NCBI RefSeq assembly: GCF_004167675.1
Contig: NZ_SEZQ01000004.1
Length of the DNA stretch: 64,000 nt
Direction: 5' to 3' (one strand)
Source: Aliivibrio finisterrensis_A
GTDB taxonomy: Bacteria > Pseudomonadota > Gammaproteobacteria > Enterobacterales > Vibrionaceae
This document shows positions 43,492 through 52,292 of the stretch, piece by piece. Under the pieces are notes generated by a model. It did no database searches and was not told where the DNA came from. It saw nothing but the letters and a program-made list of their open reading frames with translations. Position numbers and translations under genes: made by a program. Numbering within the stretch: the stretch's first letter is position 1; every line of letters starts with the position of its first letter.

Positions 43492-44862
43492 TTACAGCTT
43501 GTCAGTTAGCTCGATAGCTTGACCGATGTAGTTTGCTGGCGTCATCTCTTTTAGACGAACCTTCTCATCTTCAGGGATTTCTAAACCGTCGATGAATGCA
43601 CGCATGCCTTCGCCGTCTACACGTTTACCACGAGTCAGTTCTTTTAGTTTTTCGTATGGCTTTTCGATGCCGTAACGACGCATAACTGTTTGTACAGGTT
43701 CTGCAAGAACTTCCCAATTTTTATCTAGCTCAGCTTCAAGTGCAGCACGGTTGATCTCTAACTTGCTAATGCCTTTTAGAGTCGATGTGTATGCAATGAT
43801 AGCGTAGCCACAACCAACACCTAGGTTACGAAGAACCGTAGAGTCAGTTAGGTCACGCTGCCAGCGAGATACAGGAAGTTTTTGTGCTAGGTGGCTAAAG
43901 ATAGCGTTAGCAAGACCTAGGTTACCTTCTGAGTTTTCAAAATCGATTGGGTTAACTTTATGCGGCATTGTTGAAGAGCCGATTTCGCCTGCAATCGTTT
44001 TTTGTTTGAAGTGACCAAGAGCGATGTAGCCCCATACGTCACGGTCAAAATCAAGAAGGATAGTGTTGAAGCGTGCAATCGCATCAAATAGCTCAGCAAT
44101 GTAGTCATGAGGTTCGATTTGAGTTGTGTATGGGTTCCAATTAACACCTAGAGATTCAGTGATGAACTCTTCGCTGAATGCATGCCAATCAATATCTGGG
44201 TAAGCAGATAGGTGAGCGTTATAGTTACCTACAGCACCGTTGATTTTTGCTAAGATTTCAACGTTTTCAATTTGCTTGTATTGACGTTCCATACGGTACG
44301 CAACGTTAGCCATTTCTTTACCCATAGTAGATGGAGAAGCAGGCTGACCGTGTGTACGAGAAAGAAGAGGAACATCACGGTATTCGTTAGCTAATGCTTT
44401 AATAGCATCGATAACGTTACGGATTTCAGGAAGAATCACAGTATCACGTGCTTCTTTAAGCATTAGAGCGTGAGATGTGTTGTTGATGTCTTCTGAAGTA
44501 CATGCAAAGTGGATGAACTCATTAATTGCGTGAAGTTCTGGAACCTCAGCAACTTTTTCTTTTAGGAAATATTCAACAGCTTTAACATCGTGGTTAGTTG
44601 TGCGCTCAATATCTTTGATACGCATAGCATCTTCTTCGCTGAAGTTTGCTGCGATGTCATCTAAGAATTGATTCGCTTCTGCGCTTAATGTAGCCACTTC
44701 CGCAATCGATTGCGTAGCAGCTAATTTTTGAAGCCAACGAACTTCAACAACAGTACGATACTTCAGTAAGCCGTACTCACTAAAGATGCTGCGTAGAGAA
44801 ATTGTTTTACTTCCGTAGCGACCGTCTACAGGTGAAACAGCAGTTAATGCTGACAATTCCAT
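43492..44862 (-). CDS. purB: Adenylosuccinate lyase PurB
   Basis: Cleaves SAICAR and adenylosuccinate in purine synthesis, 456 aa, as in E. coli. Superfamily signature SSTMPHKVNPIDFENSEGNL is present, with THGQPASPSTMGKE and HFACTSEDINN blocks earlier. Downstream of hflD and mnmA, the order also found in E. coli (mnmA-hflD-purB). Confidence 0.98.
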   Translation of the reverse strand: MELSALTAVSPVDGRYGSKTISLRSIFSEYGLLKYRTVVEVRWLQKLAATQSIAEVATLSAEANQFLDDIAANFSEEDAMRIKDIERTTNHDVKAVEYFLKEKVAEVPELHAINEFIHFACTSEDINNTSHALMLKEARDTVILPEIRNVIDAIKALANEYRDVPLLSRTHGQPASPSTMGKEMANVAYRMERQYKQIENVEILAKINGAVGNYNAHLSAYPDIDWHAFSEEFITESLGVNWNPYTTQIEPHDYIAELFDAIARFNTILLDFDRDVWGYIALGHFKQKTIAGEIGSSTMPHKVNPIDFENSEGNLGLANAIFSHLAQKLPVSRWQRDLTDSTVLRNLGVGCGYAIIAYTSTLKGISKLEINRAALEAELDKNWEVLAEPVQTVMRRYGIEKPYEKLKELTRGKRVDGEGMRAFIDGLEIPEDEKVRLKEMTPANYIGQAIELTDKL

Positions 44863-44929
44863 GTAAATCTCCTAGATGTGTAATAAAGGTTAGTGGATAA
44901 AGCCTGCTTATTATAAACAGGCTTTAATT

Positions 44930-45547
44930 TTAAATTCGAGCTAAAATTATTTTTGCTTGCTCAACCATCTTTTTACGACCAAAAATTAAGTGGCGGCGTT
45001 TGCCCCCCGTTTGACGCCATAATACGGCTGAGCGAATACCAGAAAGTAATAATGCTCGAACCTTATGTTGTGTCATTGGTTGTTGTAAAATAGACGGTGT
45101 GCCAGTGACTTGAATGCGAGGTCCCATTGGGCTGATCACATCTAAGTAAATGCTGGCAATGTTGCTTAGCATTTGTTCGTCATGAATATCAAAATGTTCA
45201 AGTTGACGCTCAATGGTGCTAATGCGTTCGCCAAGCTTGCTCATGCCATCGCGGTGGCCAGCAAGTTTGCGCTCTAGCGCCATTAAGCTGATCAGGTAGC
45301 GAGTTAATTCACTGCCTGATGGGGTATTGTCAAAGTCTTGAACCAGACATTCTAAACCAACGCGCAAGTTAGCTTCATTGCCGTATACGGCTAGCGTATT
45401 ACTTGGGTTGGTTTCTAAAATAGATTGAATAGCAGTATCAAACGCAGCTTGATCACAGTGCCCATCTTTCGCCATTTTTTGTACTAGGCTTGCTGCTTGG
45501 CAGATGCCTGCAAATGCAATGGTTCTGTCAAATAAAGTATTCGCCAC
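44930..45547 (-). CDS. hflD: High frequency lysogenization protein HflD
   Basis: 205-aa peripheral membrane protein of the HflD (YcfC) family. In E. coli it binds the lambda CII activator and affects lysogeny; its native role is unclear. RTIAFAGICQAASLVQKMA at the N-terminus and GTPSILQQPMTQHKVRALLL are close to the family pattern. It lies 11 bases after mnmA, so is translated from the same mRNA. Confidence 0.94.
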   Translation of the reverse strand: MANTLFDRTIAFAGICQAASLVQKMAKDGHCDQAAFDTAIQSILETNPSNTLAVYGNEANLRVGLECLVQDFDNTPSGSELTRYLISLMALERKLAGHRDGMSKLGERISTIERQLEHFDIHDEQMLSNIASIYLDVISPMGPRIQVTGTPSILQQPMTQHKVRALLLSGIRSAVLWRQTGGKRRHLIFGRKKMVEQAKIILARI

Positions 45548-45558
45548 GTATTAGCTCC

Positions 45559-46683
45559 TTAAATACGCTCTTCAATAATACCGCCACCTAGACACACTTC
45601 GCCTAAGTAGAAAACAGCAGATTGACCAGGAGTCACTGCAATTTGCGGTTCGTCAAAAATCACTTTAATGTTTTCATCATCAACAGGGATGATCGTACAA
45701 GGGATATCGGTTTGACGGTAACGTGTTTTTACTGTGCAGCTCAATGGCGCTTTAATTACTTCGCGATCAACCCAGTGAAGTTGAGACGCTAGTAGGCCTT
45801 GAGATTTCAGTAATGGGTGATCTTTACCTTGAACGGCAATTAACACGTTACGTTTTAAATCTTTCTCACCAACAAACCATGGGTCTTCATTACCGCCGCC
45901 GCCTTTGGTGCCGCCAATGTGTAGACCTTTACGTTGACCTAAAGTGTGATACATCAAACCTTGGTGCTGACCAATCACTTTGCCTTCAGGGGTTTCGATA
46001 TTGCCTGGTTGTGCTGGTAGGTATTTACCTAAGAATTCAGTGAATTTACGCTCACCAATAAAGCAGATACCTGTAGAGTCTTTTTTCTTCGCTGTGATCA
46101 AATCTTGCTCTTCAGCAATGCGGCGTACTTCTGGTTTTTCTAGTTCACCAACAGGGAATAGGCTGCGAGCAACTTGCTCAGAGCTTAATGTGTATAAGAA
46201 GTAGCTTTGATCTTTGTTTGAATCCAAACCACGTAGCATTTGTGGTTTAACACCATTTGCGATTTCTTCTGCTGTTGGGAAGGTACGACGAACGTAGTGA
46301 CCCATTGCAATGAAATCAGCATCAAGTACTTCATCAGCAAACTCTAAGAAAGCTTTAAATTTGATTTCTTTGTTACATAGAATATCAGGGTTTGGTGTAC
46401 GACCCGCTTTGTATTCCTCTAAGAAATATTCAAAAACGTTGTCCCAATATTCAGATGCAAAATTAATGGTGTGAAGGTGAATACCTAATTTGTCACACAC
46501 CGCTTGTGCATCGGCTAAATCTTCGGCTGCTGTACAATATTCCTCGTTGTCATCTTCTTCCCAGTTTTTCATGAAAAGACCTTCAACTTGGTATCCTTGT
46601 TGCTGAAGTAGATAGGCTGATACTGAAGAATCCACACCACCGGACATACCGACGATGACTTTCTTTTGGCTGTTGTCTGACAT
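45559..46683 (-). CDS. mnmA: tRNA-specific 2-thiouridylase MnmA
   Basis: Puts the sulfur into s2U34 of Lys, Glu and Gln tRNAs. 374 aa. The ATP PP-loop is GMSGGVDSS (residues 13-21). Catalytic cysteines: the one in PDILCNKEIKF (about 102) and in DSTGICFIGER (about 199). GTKGGGGNEDPWFV is a family block. It is first in the mnmA-hflD-purB row. Confidence 0.98.
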   Translation of the reverse strand: MSDNSQKKVIVGMSGGVDSSVSAYLLQQQGYQVEGLFMKNWEEDDNEEYCTAAEDLADAQAVCDKLGIHLHTINFASEYWDNVFEYFLEEYKAGRTPNPDILCNKEIKFKAFLEFADEVLDADFIAMGHYVRRTFPTAEEIANGVKPQMLRGLDSNKDQSYFLYTLSSEQVARSLFPVGELEKPEVRRIAEEQDLITAKKKDSTGICFIGERKFTEFLGKYLPAQPGNIETPEGKVIGQHQGLMYHTLGQRKGLHIGGTKGGGGNEDPWFVGEKDLKRNVLIAVQGKDHPLLKSQGLLASQLHWVDREVIKAPLSCTVKTRYRQTDIPCTIIPVDDENIKVIFDEPQIAVTPGQSAVFYLGEVCLGGGIIEERI

Positions 46684-46799
46684 TCTTTAACACCACTAAT
46701 AAAACTTGAGGCAGATTCTAACAGAAAGAATATGCTCGTGACAGATCCGAGAGTAAAATCACATAATTATATCTGCGAAAAACAGATGAATTTCAAGCT

Positions 46800-46895
46800 T
46801 TATTCTTTCAGTTTTAATCGTTTTGCTAAACGATGTAAATTTCCAGTATCAAGTTGTAATGCTCTTGCTGCCTAATTCAATATTAACTTCTGGTC
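46800..46895 (-). pseudogene. Remnant of a NorR/NtrC-type sigma-54 regulator (C-terminal DNA-binding end)
   Basis: On the minus strand the frame ending at 46800 reads DQKLILN, a TAG stop, then AARALQLDTGNLHRLAKRL and KLKE before a normal stop. This is very like the C-terminal Fis-type helix-turn-helix of NorR-type activators (WAxAARxLxxDxxNLHRLAKRLG). The TAG stands where a Trp codon (TGG) is expected. There is no AAA+ domain upstream, only unrelated intergenic sequence before the gene at 46999. It is best read as the decayed end of a lost regulator gene. Confidence 0.6.
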
Positions 46896-46998
46896 TGATA
46901 AAGATAAAACAGGAAAGAAAATGTTCAATGCTAAATAATTTACGCCTCTTTCTTTGCATTTATGGCATAGTAGGCGAAATTATTAAGCGAGAAGTAAG

Positions 46999-47271
46999 AT
47001 GACAGATCAACAAGACGATTTCATGACTGAAGAAACACTGATTGAAACCGTAAAAAATCAAATTGAAGATGGCAGCCCAATCGCGGTAAAAGAAACATTA
47101 ATGCGCCTAGTGATGACGGGTAATCCGCGTGAAGATGCGATTGAAATGATGGCGTGTGCACTTGCTATTGAAGTGTTTGATGTAATGAAAAATGGCGCAG
47201 AGTTTAATCAAAAGCGTTATAAAGAAAACTTAGAATCATTGCCTGATATGAGCTTTATGGGCGATGAATAA
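46999..47271 (+). CDS. Conserved-type small protein of unknown function
   Basis: 90-aa acidic protein. It begins MTDQQDDFMTEETLIETVKN and contains VKETLMRLVMTGNPREDAIE with MMACALAIEVFDVMKN. I remember no named domain, but the well-ordered helix pattern and codon use look like a real gene. GAGAAGTAAG lies before the ATG, and a perfect bidirectional terminator follows. Confidence 0.75.
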   Translation: MTDQQDDFMTEETLIETVKNQIEDGSPIAVKETLMRLVMTGNPREDAIEMMACALAIEVFDVMKNGAEFNQKRYKENLESLPDMSFMGDE

Positions 47272-47310
47272 TCTCAATATTAATGGGCGGTAATTGTCTT
47301 TGATGTTGAA

Positions 47311-47352
47311 ATAAAAAGGCCTGATAGTGTTGAAGCTATCAGGCCTTTTTAT
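47311..47352. terminator. Long bidirectional terminator
   Basis: A 17-bp perfect stem pairs 47311-47327 with 47336-47352 (core GGCCTGATAG/CTATCAGGCC), with A- and T-runs on both sides. It ends the 90-aa gene and the convergent small lipoprotein gene. Confidence 0.92.
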
Positions 47353-47365
47353 ATAAGGTAATACC

Positions 47366-47539
47366 TTAATCAGCACACCCTATTTCACCAGTTAACATAC
47401 AGTTTTGCTGCTGTTTCTCTTGGTTTTTATAGTGCTCATTAGTTAATTCTGTCGAGTTAATGTCAGCTCTGTCAGCTGGGGCGCAAGCACTTAACAGCAG
47501 TACGCTAGCAATCCCTACTGCTTTAATCATAGTATTCAT
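47366..47539 (-). CDS. 57-aa small lipoprotein
   Basis: Minus-strand ORF from the ATG at 47539 with AAGG about eight bases upstream. It begins MNTMIKAVGIASVLLLSAC, a standard lipoprotein signal with lipobox L-S-A-C at Cys19. The mature part is only 39 residues, polar, with Q/N-rich middle and two further Cys (QNCMLTGEIGCAD). No family is recognised; entericidin-like or small outer-membrane lipoproteins are comparable in size. It shares the strong terminator at 47311-47352. Confidence 0.7.
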   Translation of the reverse strand: MNTMIKAVGIASVLLLSACAPADRADINSTELTNEHYKNQEKQQQNCMLTGEIGCAD

Positions 47540-47641
47540 AATGATGCCTTTATTTTTATAATTGATGCAACCAGTCTAATTTAAAAAGCATCAAATATGT
47601 AGTGAAAATTAACCTTTTTATTACATATTAATCGATTGTTT

Positions 47642-48262
47642 TTAAACTGATACTTCTTTCCATGTACCATGTTCTACATCTTTAATGGTCCAATCGCTCA
47701 TTGAGTAGCGAATTAAACGCAATGTAGGAAAACCAATATGTGCTGTCATGCGTCGAACTTGACGATTACGGCCTTCAATAATCGTTATCGCAATCCACGT
47801 AGTTGGAATGGCCGCTCTAAATCGAACAGGTGGGTTGCGTTCCCATACGTCAGGCTCTGCCATTACTTCCACTTTTGCTGGAAGTGTCATGCCATCTTTT
47901 AGCTCTACACCTTGGCGAAGTTTCTCTAAATCTTCTTCAGTAGGAGCGCCTTCAACTTGTACCCAATAGGTTTTTGGTGATTTAGATTCTGGCTGAGTTA
48001 ATCGCGCTTGCAGGACACCATCATTGGTCAAGATTAATAAACCTTCGCTATCGCGATCAAGGCGACCAGCAGCATAAACATCTTTTACTGAAATAAAATC
48101 TGCGAGCGTCTGGCGATGTTGGTCATCAGTAAATTGACTCAATACATCAAAAGGTTTATTAAAGATAAGGACTTTACGATCTTTTGGTGCAGGGCGTGGT
48201 TTTTGAGCCGTTTTTTTCTTAAAGGCTGGTTTTTTCCAATTAGGGGAACGCTTGAATGTCAT
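47642..48262 (-). CDS. rluE: 23S rRNA pseudouridine(2457) synthase RluE
   Basis: RsuA/RluB-E family enzyme, 206 aa. The basic N-terminus (about 1-28) is followed by VLIFNKPFDVLSQFTDD, the catalytic-Asp motif YAAGRLDRDSEGLLIL and EGRNRQVRRMTAHIGFPTLR. It is divergent from icd, as in E. coli (rluE/icd). Confidence 0.95.
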   Translation of the reverse strand: MTFKRSPNWKKPAFKKKTAQKPRPAPKDRKVLIFNKPFDVLSQFTDDQHRQTLADFISVKDVYAAGRLDRDSEGLLILTNDGVLQARLTQPESKSPKTYWVQVEGAPTEEDLEKLRQGVELKDGMTLPAKVEVMAEPDVWERNPPVRFRAAIPTTWIAITIIEGRNRQVRRMTAHIGFPTLRLIRYSMSDWTIKDVEHGTWKEVSV

Positions 48263-48432
48263 GTTAACTACCTTGCAAAATTGTAAAGCTTTTGTGGCGT
48301 TTAGTTTTAAAGTTCGCCGCTTTTCGCTATAGTACGCGCGTGAAACAAGAGACTAATAAAAATAAAGTCGGTAAATTACAAAGCCTATTATACGTTTTGT
48401 TATGGGTTTTGTGGATTAAATAGGGAAATTAA

Positions 48433-50661
48433 ATGACAACGCAAAAATCTACGATTATCTACACCATCACTGATGAAGCGCCAGCACTGGCGACGCATTC
48501 ACTTCTTCCAATTATTCAAGCATTTGCAGCATCATCAGATATTGATGTTGATACACGCGATATTTCACTTGCGGGCCGTGTTATTGCAAACTTTCCAGAG
48601 TATCTTACAGAAGAACAACGCATTGGTGATGCACTTGCGGAACTGGGTGAATTAGCAAAAACACCAGAAGCAAATATCATTAAACTTCCAAATATCAGTG
48701 CATCAATTCCTCAACTTCATGCGGTAATTAAAGAGCTTCAAGCAAAAGGCTATGCTCTGCCTAACTACCCAGAAGAAGCAAAAACAGATGAAGAAAAAGC
48801 CGTTAAAGCGGTTTACGATAAAATTAAAGGCTCGGCAGTAAACCCGGTATTACGTGAAGGTAACTCTGACCGCCGTGCGCCTGGTGCAGTTAAGCAATAC
48901 GCTCGTAATAACCCACACTCAATGGGGGCTTGGTCTGCTGATTCTAAGTCACACGTTGCAAGCATGAGTGAAGGCGATTTTTACTCAAGTGAGCAATCAG
49001 TAACGATTGATGGTGCAACGAATGTAAGTATTGAGTTTGTGGCTGAAAATGGTGATATCACTGTTCTTAAAGAAGGGTTAGTACTGAAAGATAAAGAGAT
49101 CATTGATGGCTCTTGTTTGAGTAAGAAAGCATTGGTTGAATTCTTTGAAGCGGAAACTAAAAAAGCCAAAGAAGAAGATGTGTTACTTTCTCTGCACATG
49201 AAAGCCACCATGATGAAAGTATCGGACCCTGTTATCTTTGGTCACGCAGTAAAAGTGTTCTACAAAGATGTATTTGAAAAACACGCAGCGACTTTTGAAA
49301 AATTAGGCGTTGATGCAAACAATGGTATTGGTGATGTTTACTCTAAAATCGCCTCACTGCCAGAAGCAGAAAAAACAGCGATTGAAGCGGATTTAGCTGC
49401 CGTTTATGAATACCAACCAGAACTTGCAATGGTTGATTCAGATCGTGGTATTACAAACCTTCACGTGCCAAGTGATGTGATTATTGATGCGTCTATGCCA
49501 GCTGCACTACGTACTTCTGGTCGTATGTGGGGGCCAGATGGTCAACTAAAAGACACTAAAGCGATGATCCCAGATCGTTGTTATGCTGGTGTTTATCAAT
49601 CAGTAATTGAATTTTGTAAAGCCAATGGTGCTTTTGACCCAACAACGATGGGGTCTGTGCCAAACGTAGGCTTGATGGCTCAAAAAGCAGAAGAATACGG
49701 TTCTCATGATAAGACGTTCATTCTTCCTCAAGAAGGAACGGTACGAGTGATTGATGGTGCTGGTAACGCCTTGATTGAGCATTCTGTTGGTGAAGGTGAT
49801 ATCTGGCGTATGTGTCAGGCAAAAGACGCTCCAATTCAAGATTGGGTTAAATTAGCGGTAAATCGCGCTCGTGCTACAGCAACACCGGCTGTTTTCTGGC
49901 TTGATGCAAACCGTGCTCATGATGCTCAACTGATTAAGAAGGTAAATACCTACCTTGCTGATCACGATACAGCAGGTCTTGATATTCAAATCCTATCTCC
50001 TGTTGCAGCCACTGAATATACGTTAGCGCGTATTATCAAAGGTGAAGATACTATCTCTGTAACGGGTAATGTACTGCGTGATTACCTAACGGATCTATTC
50101 CCAATTCTAGAGCTTGGTACATCAGCGAAAATGCTGTCTATTGTCCCTCTTATGAATGGTGGTGGCCTGTTTGAAACGGGTGCGGGCGGTTCTGCTCCAA
50201 AACACGTCCAACAGTTCGAAAAAGAAAACCATTTACGTTGGGATTCTTTAGGTGAGTTCTTAGCGCTTGCTGCTTCATTTGAGCATTTAAGTGTGACAAC
50301 CGGTAATGCAAAAGCACAAATCCTTGCAGACACATTAGATGCCGCAACGTCTAAGTTCCTTGAAACAAATAAATCGCCATCACGTCGTGTAGGTGAGCTA
50401 GATAACCGTGGTAGTCACTTTTATCTTGCAATGTACTGGGCTCAAGAGCTTGCAGTACAAACCAAAGATGCAGAGCTTCAAGCTTACTTTGGTTCTTTAG
50501 CCGAAACATTAACCTCTAATGAAACGAAGATTGTTGATGAGTTAAATGCAGCGCAAGGCGTAGCAGGTGATGTGGGAGGTTACTTCCAACCTGTTGTTGA
50601 ACTAGCAGCGAAAGAAATGCGTCCAAGTGCTACATTAAATGCAGCATTAGCATCACTATAA
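48433..50661 (+). CDS. icd: Isocitrate dehydrogenase, monomeric NADP type
   Basis: TCA-cycle enzyme of 742 aa. The large monomeric form (IDH2), unrelated in length to the 416-aa E. coli dimer. LREGNSDRRAPGAVKQYARNNPHSMG (shown in part: PGAVKQYARNNPHSMG) and the substrate loop region DRGITNLHVPSDVIIDASMP-type block are family features. The TAGGGAAATTAA leader contains a ribosome site. It stands beside rluE as in E. coli, although the icd class differs, which suggests the neighbour position stayed while the enzyme was exchanged or lost in one line. Confidence 0.96.
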   Translation: MTTQKSTIIYTITDEAPALATHSLLPIIQAFAASSDIDVDTRDISLAGRVIANFPEYLTEEQRIGDALAELGELAKTPEANIIKLPNISASIPQLHAVIKELQAKGYALPNYPEEAKTDEEKAVKAVYDKIKGSAVNPVLREGNSDRRAPGAVKQYARNNPHSMGAWSADSKSHVASMSEGDFYSSEQSVTIDGATNVSIEFVAENGDITVLKEGLVLKDKEIIDGSCLSKKALVEFFEAETKKAKEEDVLLSLHMKATMMKVSDPVIFGHAVKVFYKDVFEKHAATFEKLGVDANNGIGDVYSKIASLPEAEKTAIEADLAAVYEYQPELAMVDSDRGITNLHVPSDVIIDASMPAALRTSGRMWGPDGQLKDTKAMIPDRCYAGVYQSVIEFCKANGAFDPTTMGSVPNVGLMAQKAEEYGSHDKTFILPQEGTVRVIDGAGNALIEHSVGEGDIWRMCQAKDAPIQDWVKLAVNRARATATPAVFWLDANRAHDAQLIKKVNTYLADHDTAGLDIQILSPVAATEYTLARIIKGEDTISVTGNVLRDYLTDLFPILELGTSAKMLSIVPLMNGGGLFETGAGGSAPKHVQQFEKENHLRWDSLGEFLALAASFEHLSVTTGNAKAQILADTLDAATSKFLETNKSPSRRVGELDNRGSHFYLAMYWAQELAVQTKDAELQAYFGSLAETLTSNETKIVDELNAAQGVAGDVGGYFQPVVELAAKEMRPSATLNAALASL

Positions 50662-50697
50662 TTCATCGATTACATATAAATAGTTGGTAGATAAAAT

Positions 50698-50732
50698 AAA
50701 GCCTTGAGATAGCGATATCTCAAGGCTTTTTC
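50698..50732 (+). terminator. Rho-independent terminator after icd
   Basis: AAAGCCTTGAGATA (50698-50711), loop GCGA, TATCTCAAGGCTTT (50716-50729), then T. 14-bp perfect stem. Confidence 0.93.
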
Positions 50733-50750
50733 TATTTAACCGCTAGGGCG

Positions 50751-50766
50751 TTACTACGATTGGTAT
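50751..50766. repeat. Partial copy of the ATACCAAT repeat end
   Basis: TTACTACGATTGGTAT is the reverse complement of ATACCAATCGTAGTAA, 15 of 16 bases the same as the left end of the repeat at 16871. It touches the stop codon of spoVR at 50766. The other end is not seen here. Confidence 0.45.
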
Positions 50767-52283
50767 TAAATACTGGTATTGTAATAATTACGTTTTGGGC
50801 AAGAGGAGATAATTTCTGCGCGATTAAATGAAATAACCTCTTCTAGAACAACGTCAAACCCCCATAGACGGTGAAGGTGTTTCATTACTTCTTCATGGCC
50901 TTTATCTAAAGGAATGCGGTTATGTGGAATATGACGAAGAATTAATGATCTATCCCCACGAACATCAACATTCCACACCTGAATATTGGGTTCAAGATTA
51001 CTTAAGTTATATTGAGCTGCTAATTTTTCTCTGATCTCTCGATAACCACTTTCATCATGAATTGCATTAACCTCGATATGTTTATTTTTATCATTATCTA
51101 AAATAGAAAATAGCTTAAATTCTCGAATAAGTTTCGGGGATAAATATTGGCTAATAAAGCTCTCATCTTTGAAGTTATGCATTGCAAAGTGAACCGCATC
51201 GAGCCAATCACTGCCAGCTAAATCAGGAAACCATTCCTTGTCTTCATCGGTTGGAGCTTCACATATTCGACGAATGTCTTGGAACATAGCAAAACCAAGA
51301 GCGTAAGGGTTGATACCACTGTAGTAAGGGCTGTTGTAGCTAGGTTGAGCGACGACATTGGTATGGCTGTGTAAGAATTCGAGAATAAACTTTTCAGAGA
51401 CTAAACCTTCATCATAAAGATGGTTAAGAATCGTATAATGCCAAAACGTTGCCCAGCCCTCGTTCATCACTTGTGTCTGTTTTTGTGGGTAAAAGTATTG
51501 GCTTATCTTTCGAATAATACGAACGACTTCTCGTTGCCATGATTCCAGAAGAGGCGCGTGTTTTTCAATAAAATAAAGAATGTTTTCTTGTGGCTCAGAA
51601 GGGAAGCGGATCTTCTCTTCTGTGTTTTCTTCTTTGGCTTTTGGGACGGTTCGCCATAGGTCATTTACTTGAGACTGAAGATAGGCTTCCCTGTCTTCTT
51701 GGCGAATTTTTTCTTCTGCAATTGAGATTTTTTCTGGGCGCTTGTATCTATCGACTCCATAATTCATCAAAGCGTGACAAGAATCGAGGATCTTTTCGAC
51801 TTCATCAACCCCATACTTTTCTTCGCATTTAGTGAGATATTGTTGAGCAAAAAGTAAATAATCGACAATGGAACTCGCATCTGTCCATGTTTGAAAAAGG
51901 TAGTTGCCTTTAAAAAAAGAATTATGGCCATAACAGGCGTGAGCCATGACTAAGGCTTGCATTGTGATGGTATTTTCTTCCATTAAATAAGCGATGCAGG
52001 GGGAGGAGTTGATCACTATTTCATAGGCTAATCCCATCTGGCCATGTTTGTAGTTTTGTTCTGTTTGAATGAATTTTTTACCAAAAGACCAGTGGTGGTA
52101 GTTAATCGGCATACCGACACTAGAATAAGCATCCATCATTTGCTCGGCAGTAATGATCTCAATTTGGTTTGGATAGGTATCCAAGCGATAATGCTCAGCT
52201 ACACGTTTAATCTCTACATGATATTGTTCTAGCATTTGAAAGGTCCAATCTGGCCCATCAGGTAGCTTTATTGTCCTTTTCAT
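50766..52283 (-). CDS. spoVR: SpoVR family protein (YcgB)
   Basis: 505-aa cytosolic protein. SpoVR is needed for the Bacillus spore cortex, and the E. coli homologue YcgB is a sigma-S-controlled protein of unknown activity. Motifs: YHHWSFGKKF, HACYGHNSFFKGNYLF, MNEGWATFWHYTILN and NPYALGFAMFQDI, all typical; the His- and Glu-rich pattern hints at a metal site. A perfect ribosome site (TAGGAGG) precedes the ATG. It is the last gene of yeaG-yeaH-spoVR. Confidence 0.95.
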   Translation of the reverse strand: MKRTIKLPDGPDWTFQMLEQYHVEIKRVAEHYRLDTYPNQIEIITAEQMMDAYSSVGMPINYHHWSFGKKFIQTEQNYKHGQMGLAYEIVINSSPCIAYLMEENTITMQALVMAHACYGHNSFFKGNYLFQTWTDASSIVDYLLFAQQYLTKCEEKYGVDEVEKILDSCHALMNYGVDRYKRPEKISIAEEKIRQEDREAYLQSQVNDLWRTVPKAKEENTEEKIRFPSEPQENILYFIEKHAPLLESWQREVVRIIRKISQYFYPQKQTQVMNEGWATFWHYTILNHLYDEGLVSEKFILEFLHSHTNVVAQPSYNSPYYSGINPYALGFAMFQDIRRICEAPTDEDKEWFPDLAGSDWLDAVHFAMHNFKDESFISQYLSPKLIREFKLFSILDNDKNKHIEVNAIHDESGYREIREKLAAQYNLSNLEPNIQVWNVDVRGDRSLILRHIPHNRIPLDKGHEEVMKHLHRLWGFDVVLEEVISFNRAEIISSCPKRNYYNTSI

Positions 52284-52292
52284 TTTCGCCTC

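Noticed and set aside
50082..50347. Two overlapping minus-strand frames inside icd
   Set aside because: Shadows of icd; no independent start signals or motifs.
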